From positions 19,025 to 38,720 of the forward strand of contig JABUUT010000052.1 in assembly GCA_021443045.1 (NCBI GenBank): DNA of 19,696 bases, written 5' to 3'. The notes below the pieces were generated by a model that was given only the letters and a program-made list of their open reading frames with translations, was not told the origin of the DNA and ran no database searches. This document shows, piece by piece, positions 6,571 to 13,700 of the stretch; position 1 is the stretch's first letter; every line of letters begins with the position of its first letter. Source of the stretch: Fibrobacteraceae bacterium (lineage in GTDB: Bacteria > Fibrobacterota > Fibrobacteria > Fibrobacterales > Fibrobacteraceae). The position numbers and the translations under genes are program-made.

Positions 6571-7434
6571 ATGAGGTTACGTGTTGGTCGAATCCCTTTT
6601 TTGGTCTGTGCGCCCTTCTTCTTTGATTTTCTGGGTCGAGAAGGGTGTTTCCCTGACGTTGATTTTGTGGATGGTCCTCCCAGTGACCATTGCAAGGGCT
6701 TAAAAAATGGTTCCATCCACCTGTCGCCGGCGTCTTCCATCACCTTTGCCCAAAAGCCTGGGGCCTTTGTGCTTTCACCTGAACTTTGTACATCCTGTTC
6801 CTTTGAGGTGCGCTCTGTAAAGCTGTTTTCCAAGTTTCCCGTGGAAAAGTTGGGTGGAAGGAAAGTGCTCATGTCGTTTCAGAGCCAAACCTCGGTGGCT
6901 CTAGTCCGCATTCTTCTGGAGTGTCGCTTTGGAATACGCCCAGATTACAAGGAAGTTTTGCCTGGCGTCGCTAGTCGAATCTTAAACGATTTTACGTTGT
7001 ATGGCAATTCTTTTGAAGAAGTGGATGCCTGTGTTTTAATAGGGGACCACGCCCTAGAAGAAAACCAGCGCCATCGTTTTGAATTTAGCTATGATTTGGG
7101 CTCTCTGTGGCAAGAGTGGCAGGGGCTGCCCTTTGTTTTTGGTGCCTGGATTATTGCCAAGGAAGCCCTTGTTCCGGAGCTTCGCCCCACCTTGGTTGAG
7201 TATATGGAAAACACCAGGAGGAGTATTGAAAAGTTTAGGTTAAACCCATCGGCGGCGTTGGACCGCTGGCTTGCCAAATATCCGGTTTGTTTGCCCCGTT
7301 CTGTGGTAGAAGACTACTATGGAGTGTTGGATTACCACTTTACGGAAGACCGAAAACAGTCGCTTTCGCTGTTCTTTGAATATGCGAAAAAACTGGGACT
7401 TGTTGAAATTTCGCCAAAAATTGAGTTTTTATAG
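6571..7434 (+). CDS. mqnA: Chorismate dehydratase (MqnA family), futalosine pathway
   Basis: The 287-residue protein matches MqnA, which dehydrates chorismate to 3-[(1-carboxyvinyl)oxy]benzoate at the start of the futalosine route to menaquinone. Landmarks in order: RVGRIPFLVCAPFF (4-17), NGSIHLSPASSI (46-57), EVRSVKLFSKFP (79-90), SFQSQTSVALVRILL (102-116), VLIGDHALE (155-163) and YDLGSLWQEWQGLPFVFGAW (174-193). Length fits the family. The first motif reads FLVCAP where family members normally have Y/F-L-N-x-x-P, so the conserved Asn is Val12 here. There is no Shine-Dalgarno sequence before the ATG. No other menaquinone gene is adjacent, which is common because mqn genes are often scattered. 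Family assignment is strong; activity is less sure because of Val12. Confidence 0.88.
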   Translation: MRLRVGRIPFLVCAPFFFDFLGREGCFPDVDFVDGPPSDHCKGLKNGSIHLSPASSITFAQKPGAFVLSPELCTSCSFEVRSVKLFSKFPVEKLGGRKVLMSFQSQTSVALVRILLECRFGIRPDYKEVLPGVASRILNDFTLYGNSFEEVDACVLIGDHALEENQRHRFEFSYDLGSLWQEWQGLPFVFGAWIIAKEALVPELRPTLVEYMENTRRSIEKFRLNPSAALDRWLAKYPVCLPRSVVEDYYGVLDYHFTEDRKQSLSLFFEYAKKLGLVEISPKIEFL

Positions 7435-7517
7435 TTTTCCAGCTCCCGGTGTGACGCTGTTCAATTTAAGAATCTGGGGGTATAGCATTTTTGCCTAAAT
7501 TAGTATAGATTTAGAGC

Positions 7518-8384
7518 ATGGTTGAAGAGAAAATTCTAATTGTGGACGACAGCAGTGAAGTTCTCGATAAAATGAAGAATCTTCTTGAGCTTGTTGGCTA
7601 TAGTGTGGTTACAAGTGCTTCTGGAGAAGAAGCTTTGGACTACCTAGATAGGTCCCATGTGGATCTAGTTCTTTTAGATATTAATATGCCCAGTCTTAAT
7701 GGTTACGAAGTTTGTTTGCGCATACGCCAAAGCTTTGCCCTCGACAATCTTCCCATTATCTTTTTAACCAACCGCGAAGACGTGGACAGCGTTTCAAAGG
7801 GTTTTCATGCGGGAGCCTCAGACTTTGTTAGTAAAAATGCTCCTGACGATATTTTGCTTGCCCGGGTGAATGTGCACATTCGCCTTTCCCGTTCCCTTCG
7901 CTTTTTGCGCGATGTTTCCTTGACCGACGATTTAACCAAGTGTTACAACCGCCGCCATGCCATGTATTCATTGAGGGAATGGTTCTCCCGCAGCAAACGG
8001 TATGGCACTCCCTTTGCCATGATTTATTTTGACCTGAATGGGTTAAAACGTATAAATGATAACTATGGGCATCAGGCCGGCGACTTGTTGTTGCGCTCTG
8101 TGGTGGGGGCTGTAAGAAATTTGCTTAGAGAATCGGACATGCTTTTCCGCATGGGTGGCGACGAATTCATGGTACTCTGCCCGGATACCGATAAGCATGG
8201 TGCTGTAATTTGCGCCGAGCGTATGCAAAAAGCCATTTATGATATTGTTATTGTAGACCAAAAAGTTTCTTTTGCCTTTGGCATTGTTCATTCTTCAGAA
8301 GACTACAAAGATATGGACGATATGCTTCATCAGGCCGATACCCTGATGTATGAGTGTAAAAGAAAAATGCGGGCCTCAAGATAA
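7518..8384 (+). CDS. Response regulator with GGDEF domain (diguanylate cyclase)
   Basis: The 288-residue protein joins a receiver domain (about 4-122) to a GGDEF domain (about 130-286), the PleD/WspR type of architecture. The receiver has the acidic pair Asp10-Asp11, phosphoacceptor Asp54 in LLDINMP, Thr84 and Lys106. The cyclase domain has DDLTKCYNRR (137-146), metal-binding Asp172 in FDLNGLKRIND, and GGDEF (213-217), all expected for making c-di-GMP from two GTP. The inhibitory I-site RxxD is present as RESD (204-207), five residues before GGDEF, so product feedback is likely. No sensor kinase lies nearby. It is followed by a strong terminator and converges with the aldolase gene. Activity is predicted from intact motifs. 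Confidence 0.93.
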   Translation: MVEEKILIVDDSSEVLDKMKNLLELVGYSVVTSASGEEALDYLDRSHVDLVLLDINMPSLNGYEVCLRIRQSFALDNLPIIFLTNREDVDSVSKGFHAGASDFVSKNAPDDILLARVNVHIRLSRSLRFLRDVSLTDDLTKCYNRRHAMYSLREWFSRSKRYGTPFAMIYFDLNGLKRINDNYGHQAGDLLLRSVVGAVRNLLRESDMLFRMGGDEFMVLCPDTDKHGAVICAERMQKAIYDIVIVDQKVSFAFGIVHSSEDYKDMDDMLHQADTLMYECKRKMRASR

Positions 8385-8422
8385 TTCCAAAGCTATTGTT
8401 GCTCTCTCTAAAGACAATAAAG

Positions 8423-8450
8423 ACCCCCGCCCTTTGGGGCGGGGGTTCTT
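8423..8450. terminator. Strong intrinsic terminator, probably bidirectional
   Basis: A perfect 10-bp GC-rich stem (ACCCCCGCCC at 8423-8432 with GGGCGGGGGT at 8437-8446) and a TTTG loop are followed by TCTTTGTTT on the plus strand. It sits between the convergent cyclase and aldolase genes, and AT-rich sequence on both sides suits termination from either side. Confidence 0.85.
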
Positions 8451-8493
8451 TGTTTAAACACCTTTAGTGTGACGGCCAGTTTAATTAGAGCGT

Positions 8494-9123
8494 TTACTTA
8501 ATGGAATTGAGTAGTGCTTCTAAATTACTTTGTATTAAATTCCATTGGCTATTCTGCATTTTTGTTACGTTAAAAATGCTTGCTCCGAAAGAAATCAGGT
8601 TGGCGCCTGAGTTTAAGTATTCCTTGGCGTTTTGTGCGTTGACGCCGCCACAGGCCATAAGAGGGATGTCGCGGAAGGGCCCTCGGAGGGCTTTGATGTA
8701 TTCGGGGCCCCCAACGCAGTTCACGGGGAAAATTTTAACGGCAGTTGCGCCCAAGTCGTAAGCTTTTTGCACCTCGGTGGGGGTTAGGGCTCCTGGAATG
8801 ATGGGAATGCCGGCTGTGGCTGCTGTGCGGATGATTTCGTGTCGGGTGTTGGGGGTGACGATGAACTGGGCTCCGGCCGCAAGAGCCTGGTCTAAATCTT
8901 TACTGTGGCGGACGGTGCCAGCCCCTACGGCTATGCCGTAGGGCTCTGCGGCGGCCTTCATGGCCTTTATAATATCAGTTGCCTCCGCAGTGTTCATCGT
9001 CACTTCGATGGCTTTTAGACCACAGGCTGCAGACACTTGCACCACTTGGTTCGCATCCTTCAGTGGAACGTCCCGCAGGATTCCCACCACAGGTTTATCA
9101 GAAAGAAATTCAAGTAAATTCAT
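8494..9123 (-). CDS. eda: KDPG/KHG-type 2-keto-3-deoxy aldolase
   Basis: The 209-residue protein is a class I aldolase of the KDPG/KHG family, which splits 2-keto-3-deoxy-6-phosphogluconate to pyruvate and glyceraldehyde 3-phosphate, or related substrates. Visible residues are Glu40 in AIEVTMNT, GAGT (67-70), TPN (90-92), the Schiff-base Lys130 in AVKIFPV and the phosphate-binding GG(V) and GAS segments (159-161, 180-182). Where E. coli Eda has Arg49 in EVTLRT, this protein has Asn44, as in some paralogues acting on other keto-deoxy acids, so the exact substrate is open. No edd, kdgK or uronate gene is adjacent. The ATG is preceded by a T-run and no Shine-Dalgarno sequence. Confidence 0.87.
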   Translation of the reverse strand: MNLLEFLSDKPVVGILRDVPLKDANQVVQVSAACGLKAIEVTMNTAEATDIIKAMKAAAEPYGIAVGAGTVRHSKDLDQALAAGAQFIVTPNTRHEIIRTAATAGIPIIPGALTPTEVQKAYDLGATAVKIFPVNCVGGPEYIKALRGPFRDIPLMACGGVNAQNAKEYLNSGANLISFGASIFNVTKMQNSQWNLIQSNLEALLNSIK

Positions 9124-9250
9124 AAAAAAAATATAATCAATTTGGTGCTTATATGCAAAATTATGTGTATGGTAAAACTGGGTTTTAGTTATAAGCCATC
9201 AGCAGACCGCTATCGGCAGGGGCGTCCCATACCGGTTTTACTTCGGGCTT

Positions 9251-9343
9251 GTCACCCTGAACGGCATGCGTCGTGAAAGATCCACAGAAAGGTTTCTACT
9301 CGAATGTGTCATCCTGAAGGGCATAGCCCTGAAGGATCCACAG
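9251..9343 (-). repeat. Two hairpin repeat copies, inverted orientation
   Basis: Read on the minus strand, 9307-9343 gives a TGGATCC hairpin identical over 37 nt to 109-145. A more diverged copy at 9251-9287 keeps the outer and inner stems mostly through G-T pairs. They fill most of the 284-bp gap between the start of the aldolase gene and the end of the exporter permease, together with the heptamer array at 9358-9403. No gene is seen in the gap. Confidence 0.75.
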
Positions 9344-9357
9344 AATATCCACACAAG

Positions 9358-9403
9358 TACCAACCACTGATAACCGATAACTGATAACCAATAACCAACC
9401 ACG
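9358..9403 (-). repeat. 7-bp repeat array, inverted copy of composite element
   Basis: On the minus strand six heptamers of the type GGTTATC/AGTTATC/AGTGGTT run into GGTA, then a linker with TGGATATTC, then the hairpin at 9307-9343. The order is the same as at 56-145, in opposite orientation. The array ends four bases before the permease stop codon. Confidence 0.75.
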
Positions 9404-9407
9404 TTTT

Positions 9408-10622
9408 TTACTCAAACCGCAATGCTTCAATGGGATCTAGACGGCTGGCTTTTCGTGCCGGATACCATCCAAAAAAAACTCCAGTGGCAAAGCAAACTCC
9501 AAAACTCACAAGCACGCTGGCTATGGAAACGCTCATGGGCCAATTCATTGCATTCTTTACTATTTCGGAAGCGACAATGCCAATGCAAATTCCTATGAGC
9601 CCTCCCAGCAGACTAATAAGAACGGACTCAAAGAGAAATTGTAGCAGAATGTCTTTTCCCCGAGCCCCAATGGCCATACGAAGTCCTATTTCTTTGGTGC
9701 GCTCCGTAACGGAAACATACATGATGTTCATGATTCCTATGCCACCTACAAATAAACTAATGCCCGCAATGGCCGTTAGCACCAAAGATAAAAGGTCCGA
9801 TGTGCTGGTGACCATTTTAATCATTTCTTCCTGGGTGTGAACTCGGAAGGGGTCGGTGGGCTTTGTCCAACTGCGGCGTTCCTTGAGAATGGTCATAATT
9901 TCTTCGGAAGCTTTTTCGGCATAGCCTTCGCCAATGGAATTGGCGTAGATGGTGCGAATGTCGGTGGAGGCGTTAAATCGTTTCATTACGGTTTGGTAGG
10001 GGGCTAAAATTACGTTGTCTTGGTCTTGGCCAAAGTCGCTGGAACCTTTGGCCTTTAGAACCCCAATCACTTTAAGCGGAATATTTTTAAATCGAATGTT
10101 CTTGCCAATGGGGTCGGTGTTGGCAAAGAGGTTGCTTGCCACGGTTTTCCCAATGACGCATACTTTTGCCATGCGATCTTCCTGGTCATTAAACATAACG
10201 CCGTCTTCCATTTCGTAGTTCCTAATTTTTAGGTAGTCTTCGGACACTCCAGAAAGGGAGGCGGGCCAGTTGCTGTTACCCACAATGGCTTGGCCGTTTG
10301 AAGAAATAAGAGGAGACACGGCGTTAATGTATTGGGCTTGATTTTTTAAGGCTTCCAGGTCTTCTTCATCGAGAACTTCGTTGGAACTGCTGGCATCCAT
10401 CTGAACGCCACCCCTTCGTGAAAAGTTGGGCATAATGGTAATGGCGTTGGTGCCCATTTGGGTCATTTGTTCTTTGATGGATTTTTTGGAACCTTCGCCC
10501 ATGGCCACCATGGTAATAACAGCGGCTACGCCAATAACGATTCCCAGCACCGAAAGAAAGGTGCGCATGCGGTTTCGAAAAAGGGCCCGCACAGCAATTT
10601 TTGCAAGGGTGAATGGGCTCAT
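9408..10622 (-). CDS. MacB-like ABC exporter permease (FtsX family)
   Basis: The 404-residue protein has the layout of a MacB/FtsX-type permease: one N-terminal membrane segment (about 21-42), a large periplasmic domain (about 45-275), and three C-terminal segments (about 277-305, 331-355, 365-388). The cytoplasmic loop TERTKEIGLRMAIGARG is a hallmark of the family. Together with the ATPase encoded just upstream it would form a type VII ABC system that drives export of a periplasmic substrate rather than transport through the inner membrane. A good Shine-Dalgarno (GAGGAA) overlaps the end of the ATPase gene, three bases before this start. In E. coli MacB the ATPase and permease are fused; here they are separate. 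No membrane fusion protein or TolC gene is in the window. Confidence 0.9.
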   Translation of the reverse strand: MSPFTLAKIAVRALFRNRMRTFLSVLGIVIGVAAVITMVAMGEGSKKSIKEQMTQMGTNAITIMPNFSRRGGVQMDASSSNEVLDEEDLEALKNQAQYINAVSPLISSNGQAIVGNSNWPASLSGVSEDYLKIRNYEMEDGVMFNDQEDRMAKVCVIGKTVASNLFANTDPIGKNIRFKNIPLKVIGVLKAKGSSDFGQDQDNVILAPYQTVMKRFNASTDIRTIYANSIGEGYAEKASEEIMTILKERRSWTKPTDPFRVHTQEEMIKMVTSTSDLLSLVLTAIAGISLFVGGIGIMNIMYVSVTERTKEIGLRMAIGARGKDILLQFLFESVLISLLGGLIGICIGIVASEIVKNAMNWPMSVSIASVLVSFGVCFATGVFFGWYPARKASRLDPIEALRFE

Positions 10623-10625
10623 GGT

Positions 10626-11387
10626 CTATTCCTCGTCAAAGGTTTCGGGAGGGGGTAAAAGTTCTAGGGCGTGGCGGGCGCTCTGGATGTTTTCATTGAG
10701 GGTATCCTTTTTGAGCAGTCCGTCACGCAGCGTAATGGTGCGGCCCGAAAAGGTGGAAATGTCAGGCTCGTGGGTTACAAAGGCGATGGTTTTTCCTTGG
10801 GCGTGGAGTTCCTGGAAAAGGGACATGATTTCGTAACTGGTTCGAGTGTCCAAGTTTCCGGTGGCTTCATCGGCCAAAATGATAACGGGGTCATTAACTA
10901 GGGCTCGGGCGATGGCAACGCGTTGCTGCTGACCGCCGGACAGTTGGTTGGGAACATGGTTCATGCGGTCTGCGAGGCCCACCCGTTCAAGGGCCTCCAT
11001 CGCCCGTTTCCGCCGCTCCATGGAGGAAACCCTTGAATTGTACAGCAGGGGTAGCTCCACATTTTCGATAGCCGTGGTTCGGCTGAGCAAATTGTAACTT
11101 TGAAAGACGAATCCTATTTTGCGGCTCCGTATGTGGGCAAGGGCATCCCGGCTCATTTTTTCGGTATGCTCTCCATCTAGCACATAGTGGCCGGCAGTAG
11201 GGCGATCCATGCAGCCGAGAATGTTTAGCATGGTTGTTTTCCCTGAACCGCTGGTGCCCATGATGGTGACGAATTCGCCTGGGTGTATGTTAAAACTAAC
11301 CCCCCGAAGGGCGTGCACAATTTCGCTACCCATTTTAAAGTCGCGTCGGAGATTTTGTATAGAAAGAATCGGTTCCATGCTGTTCAT
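10626..11387 (-). CDS. ABC transporter ATP-binding protein (MacB/LolD type)
   Basis: The 253-residue ATPase has Walker A GTSGSGKT (44-51), the Q-loop (Gln96 in FVFQSYNL), signature LSGGQQQR (149-156), Walker B IILADEATGNLD (169-180) and switch His206 in VTHEPD. The sequence around LLSRTTAIENVELPL is typical of the MacB/LolD/FtsE branch, which energises permeases with large periplasmic domains. It is co-transcribed with the permease, three bases downstream. The C-terminal 30 residues form a short extension after the usual RDG segment. Met1 and Met4 are both possible starts; neither has a Shine-Dalgarno sequence. It is divergent from the Wzc-like gene. The substrate is unknown. Confidence 0.92.
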   Translation of the reverse strand: MNSMEPILSIQNLRRDFKMGSEIVHALRGVSFNIHPGEFVTIMGTSGSGKTTMLNILGCMDRPTAGHYVLDGEHTEKMSRDALAHIRSRKIGFVFQSYNLLSRTTAIENVELPLLYNSRVSSMERRKRAMEALERVGLADRMNHVPNQLSGGQQQRVAIARALVNDPVIILADEATGNLDTRTSYEIMSLFQELHAQGKTIAFVTHEPDISTFSGRTITLRDGLLKKDTLNENIQSARHALELLPPPETFDEE

Positions 11388-11472
11388 ACGTTATTTTGAT
11401 GAATAAAACTAGAAAAAGGTTGCTTTAAAGCCTAAAATGGAATAAAATAAAGGGGCTTTTTGCTGTTTAAAC

Positions 11473-11520
11473 TGTATACAAAGTTCTAGGAACTCCAAAA
11501 CATTTTTATCTTTGTACAAA
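11473..11520. promoter_or_regulatory. Clustered palindromes upstream of the Wzc-like gene (possible operators)
   Basis: Three dyads lie close together: TGTATACA (11473-11480), AGTTC-TAG-GAACT (11482-11494, 5-bp arms with a 3-nt centre) and TTTGTACAAA (11511-11520). The first and third share the pattern TGTA followed by ACAAA (CTGTATACAAA and CTTTGTACAAA). They sit 25-72 bp before the likely start of the Wzc-like gene in a 157-bp divergent gap. Binding by a regulator is only inferred from symmetry and place. Confidence 0.35.
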
Positions 11521-11533
11521 ATTTTTGATGTAC

Positions 11534-11537
11534 GGAG
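11534..11537 (+). promoter_or_regulatory. Ribosome binding site deciding the Wzc-like start
   Basis: GGAG lies 7 nt before a GTG at 11545. The longer reading frame starting with TTG at 11512 has no such signal and would place this GGAG inside the coding region, so GTG at 11545 is preferred. Confidence 0.6.
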
Positions 11538-11544
11538 CATACCT

Positions 11545-13662
11545 GTGAATACACCTAAAAAAGACAAGGCTAACCAGTCGGTAGAAGAGATTGATATTCT
11601 TGAAATTCTTACCTACCTGAAGGCCAAATGGAAATTCCTTTCGCTGTTCCTAATTTTGGGGGTGATTGCTGGCGGCTTGGTGGCTATGTGGATGCGCCCA
11701 GCCTTTAAGAGCGATATTTTGCTTCAGGTAGACATTAAGGGTAACAAGTCTGCCATGGCTTTTGGTGAAATGGGGGCCCTTTTGGATGTGGCCACCCCAT
11801 CTACCGCTGAAATTGAATTGATTAGAAGCCGAATGGTGCTCTCACAGGTGGTGGAAAATGAACGTTTGTGCTTTAATGCCGTTCCTATAAATAAGCTGGA
11901 CCGTCTTATACATAAGGAAGGCCGTCTTGATTTGGATACCTTGAAAATACCAAAGGCCATTGTTGAAGCCAAGATGAATGTGTTTGCTGTGGTAACCAAG
12001 GATTCTTCGGATTACGACGTTGTGGATGAAGATGGTCAGGTGATTCTTTCTGGCTGTGTAGGAGAAACATACCGCCATCCATTAGCTGGAGATTCCCTTG
12101 TGATTACGGTGGGTTCGCTGGAGGCTGTGGTTGGGCAAAAGTTTATACTGTCTGCCCAAGATAGGCAACTGGCTTTGGCCGATTTGCTAAAGTCCCTAAG
12201 TGTTTCTGAGGAAGGTAAAAATTCTGGCATTATTCGCGTTTCTATGGAACACCGCTATGCCGATAGGGTGTCTGAAATTTTAAACAGCATTGGTAACACC
12301 TACGTTCGCCAAAATGTGGAAATGCGCAGTGAAGAAGCCAAGAAAACCCTGGCCTTTTTGAACGAACAGCTGCCGGGCGTTAAGGCTAAATTGGATAGTG
12401 CCGAACAGAAACTGACTGCATTCCGCCACACCAATGGAACTATTGACCTTACTGGAGAAACGCGGGTTCACTTGGAAAAAGATGTGACCCTGCAACAGCA
12501 ATTGCTGGAGTTGGAACAGAAAAAACAAGAGGCCCTCCGCTTGTTCCAGGCTGAACATCCAACGGTTCGCACCATTGAACAGCAACAGCAAAAGTTGCGT
12601 GCTGAAATCGCCAAGCAGAATCGGGCTGCAGCTTCTCTTCCTCTGGTTCAGCAAGAAGTGATGAGCCTCCAGGAAGAAGTGGAAGTGAACAACAAGCTTT
12701 ATACAAACCTCTTGAACAACATCCAACAGTTGAGCGTGGTTCAGGCTGGCGAAGTGGGTAACGTGCGAATTGTGGACCATGCCTTTGCCCCTTTAAAACC
12801 ATCTAAACCAAACCGTAAGTTGATTTTTGCAGGCTGTGTGTTTGCCTTCTTGCTCCTTGGGTGTGCCATTGTTCTTGTTCGCAGAATGACAAAGAATGGC
12901 GTTACAAGCAGCAGCGAATTGGAACAGACCACGGGTATTGGTGTATACGGCAAATTGCCCATGCTGGCCAAGGGCACCCAGAACGATGTTCGCAATCCTT
13001 TTGTAAAGGCTAACCCCGATGATCCTTTTGCCGAAGGGGTTCGCGCTCTTCGTACCGCTTTGGAATTTTCCATTTTTTCAGATACCAAGAAGATTCTGCT
13101 TGTGTCGGGCCTTGTGGAAAGTGTGGGTAAGTCTTTTGTATCTACCAACTTGGCGGCTTCTTTTGCCATGTCGGGCAAGAAGGTGTTGCTCGTTGACATG
13201 GACCTTCGTCGAGGCCATTTCTTTAAGCAGAGCCAGAAGGGTTTGTGCGAAATGCTGAAAACCGAAGATTATTCTGACAAGTACATTGTTCATGTTACAG
13301 ACACTTTTGATGTTCTTGGTTCTGGTGCCCGTATGGTAAACCCCGGTGACCTTTTGAACGGTCGCCGCTTTGTGGATTTCTTAAATGCCTATCGGGACAA
13401 GTATGATTTGATTGTGCTGGATTCTCCCCCTATTTTCCAGTGCAGTGATGCACTTTTAATTGAAAAGCATGCGGACTACCTGCTTTGTGTGCTGAAGCAT
13501 GCCGCGCACTCCATGGATAGCATTCAAGAGGCGATAACTACATTTGACCGCAGTGTGGAAAATCCTTTGCAGAAGGCGTTTGTATTTAACAAGTGTGAAT
13601 CCCATGGTCATGGCTACGGTTACGGAAGCTATGGCTATTACGGGTACAGTAAAAAATACTAG
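11545..13662 (+). CDS. Wzc-type polysaccharide co-polymerase with tyrosine autokinase domain
   Basis: The 705-residue protein (GTG start) has the PCP-2a/BY-kinase design that controls chain length and export of capsule or exopolysaccharide in the inner membrane. Order: Wzz domain with membrane segment 1 (about 32-49), a long periplasmic part with coiled coil (about 260-400), membrane segment 2 (about 426-445), and a cytoplasmic kinase. The kinase has Walker A SGLVESVGKS (521-530), much like the E. coli Wzc form, Walker A' LLVDMDLRRG (548-557) and Walker B LIVLDSPP (622-629). The tail after residue 688 is a Gly/Tyr cluster with seven tyrosines among its last 15 residues, the expected autophosphorylation region. 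No Wza, Wzb, flippase or polymerase gene is adjacent. The OmpA-like gene starts 38 bp downstream. Confidence 0.9.
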   Translation: MNTPKKDKANQSVEEIDILEILTYLKAKWKFLSLFLILGVIAGGLVAMWMRPAFKSDILLQVDIKGNKSAMAFGEMGALLDVATPSTAEIELIRSRMVLSQVVENERLCFNAVPINKLDRLIHKEGRLDLDTLKIPKAIVEAKMNVFAVVTKDSSDYDVVDEDGQVILSGCVGETYRHPLAGDSLVITVGSLEAVVGQKFILSAQDRQLALADLLKSLSVSEEGKNSGIIRVSMEHRYADRVSEILNSIGNTYVRQNVEMRSEEAKKTLAFLNEQLPGVKAKLDSAEQKLTAFRHTNGTIDLTGETRVHLEKDVTLQQQLLELEQKKQEALRLFQAEHPTVRTIEQQQQKLRAEIAKQNRAAASLPLVQQEVMSLQEEVEVNNKLYTNLLNNIQQLSVVQAGEVGNVRIVDHAFAPLKPSKPNRKLIFAGCVFAFLLLGCAIVLVRRMTKNGVTSSSELEQTTGIGVYGKLPMLAKGTQNDVRNPFVKANPDDPFAEGVRALRTALEFSIFSDTKKILLVSGLVESVGKSFVSTNLAASFAMSGKKVLLVDMDLRRGHFFKQSQKGLCEMLKTEDYSDKYIVHVTDTFDVLGSGARMVNPGDLLNGRRFVDFLNAYRDKYDLIVLDSPPIFQCSDALLIEKHADYLLCVLKHAAHSMDSIQEAITTFDRSVENPLQKAFVFNKCESHGHGYGYGSYGYYGYSKKY

Positions 13663-13700
13663 GGATGTAATTTAACTAACAAACAAGAAGGAATAGAAAA

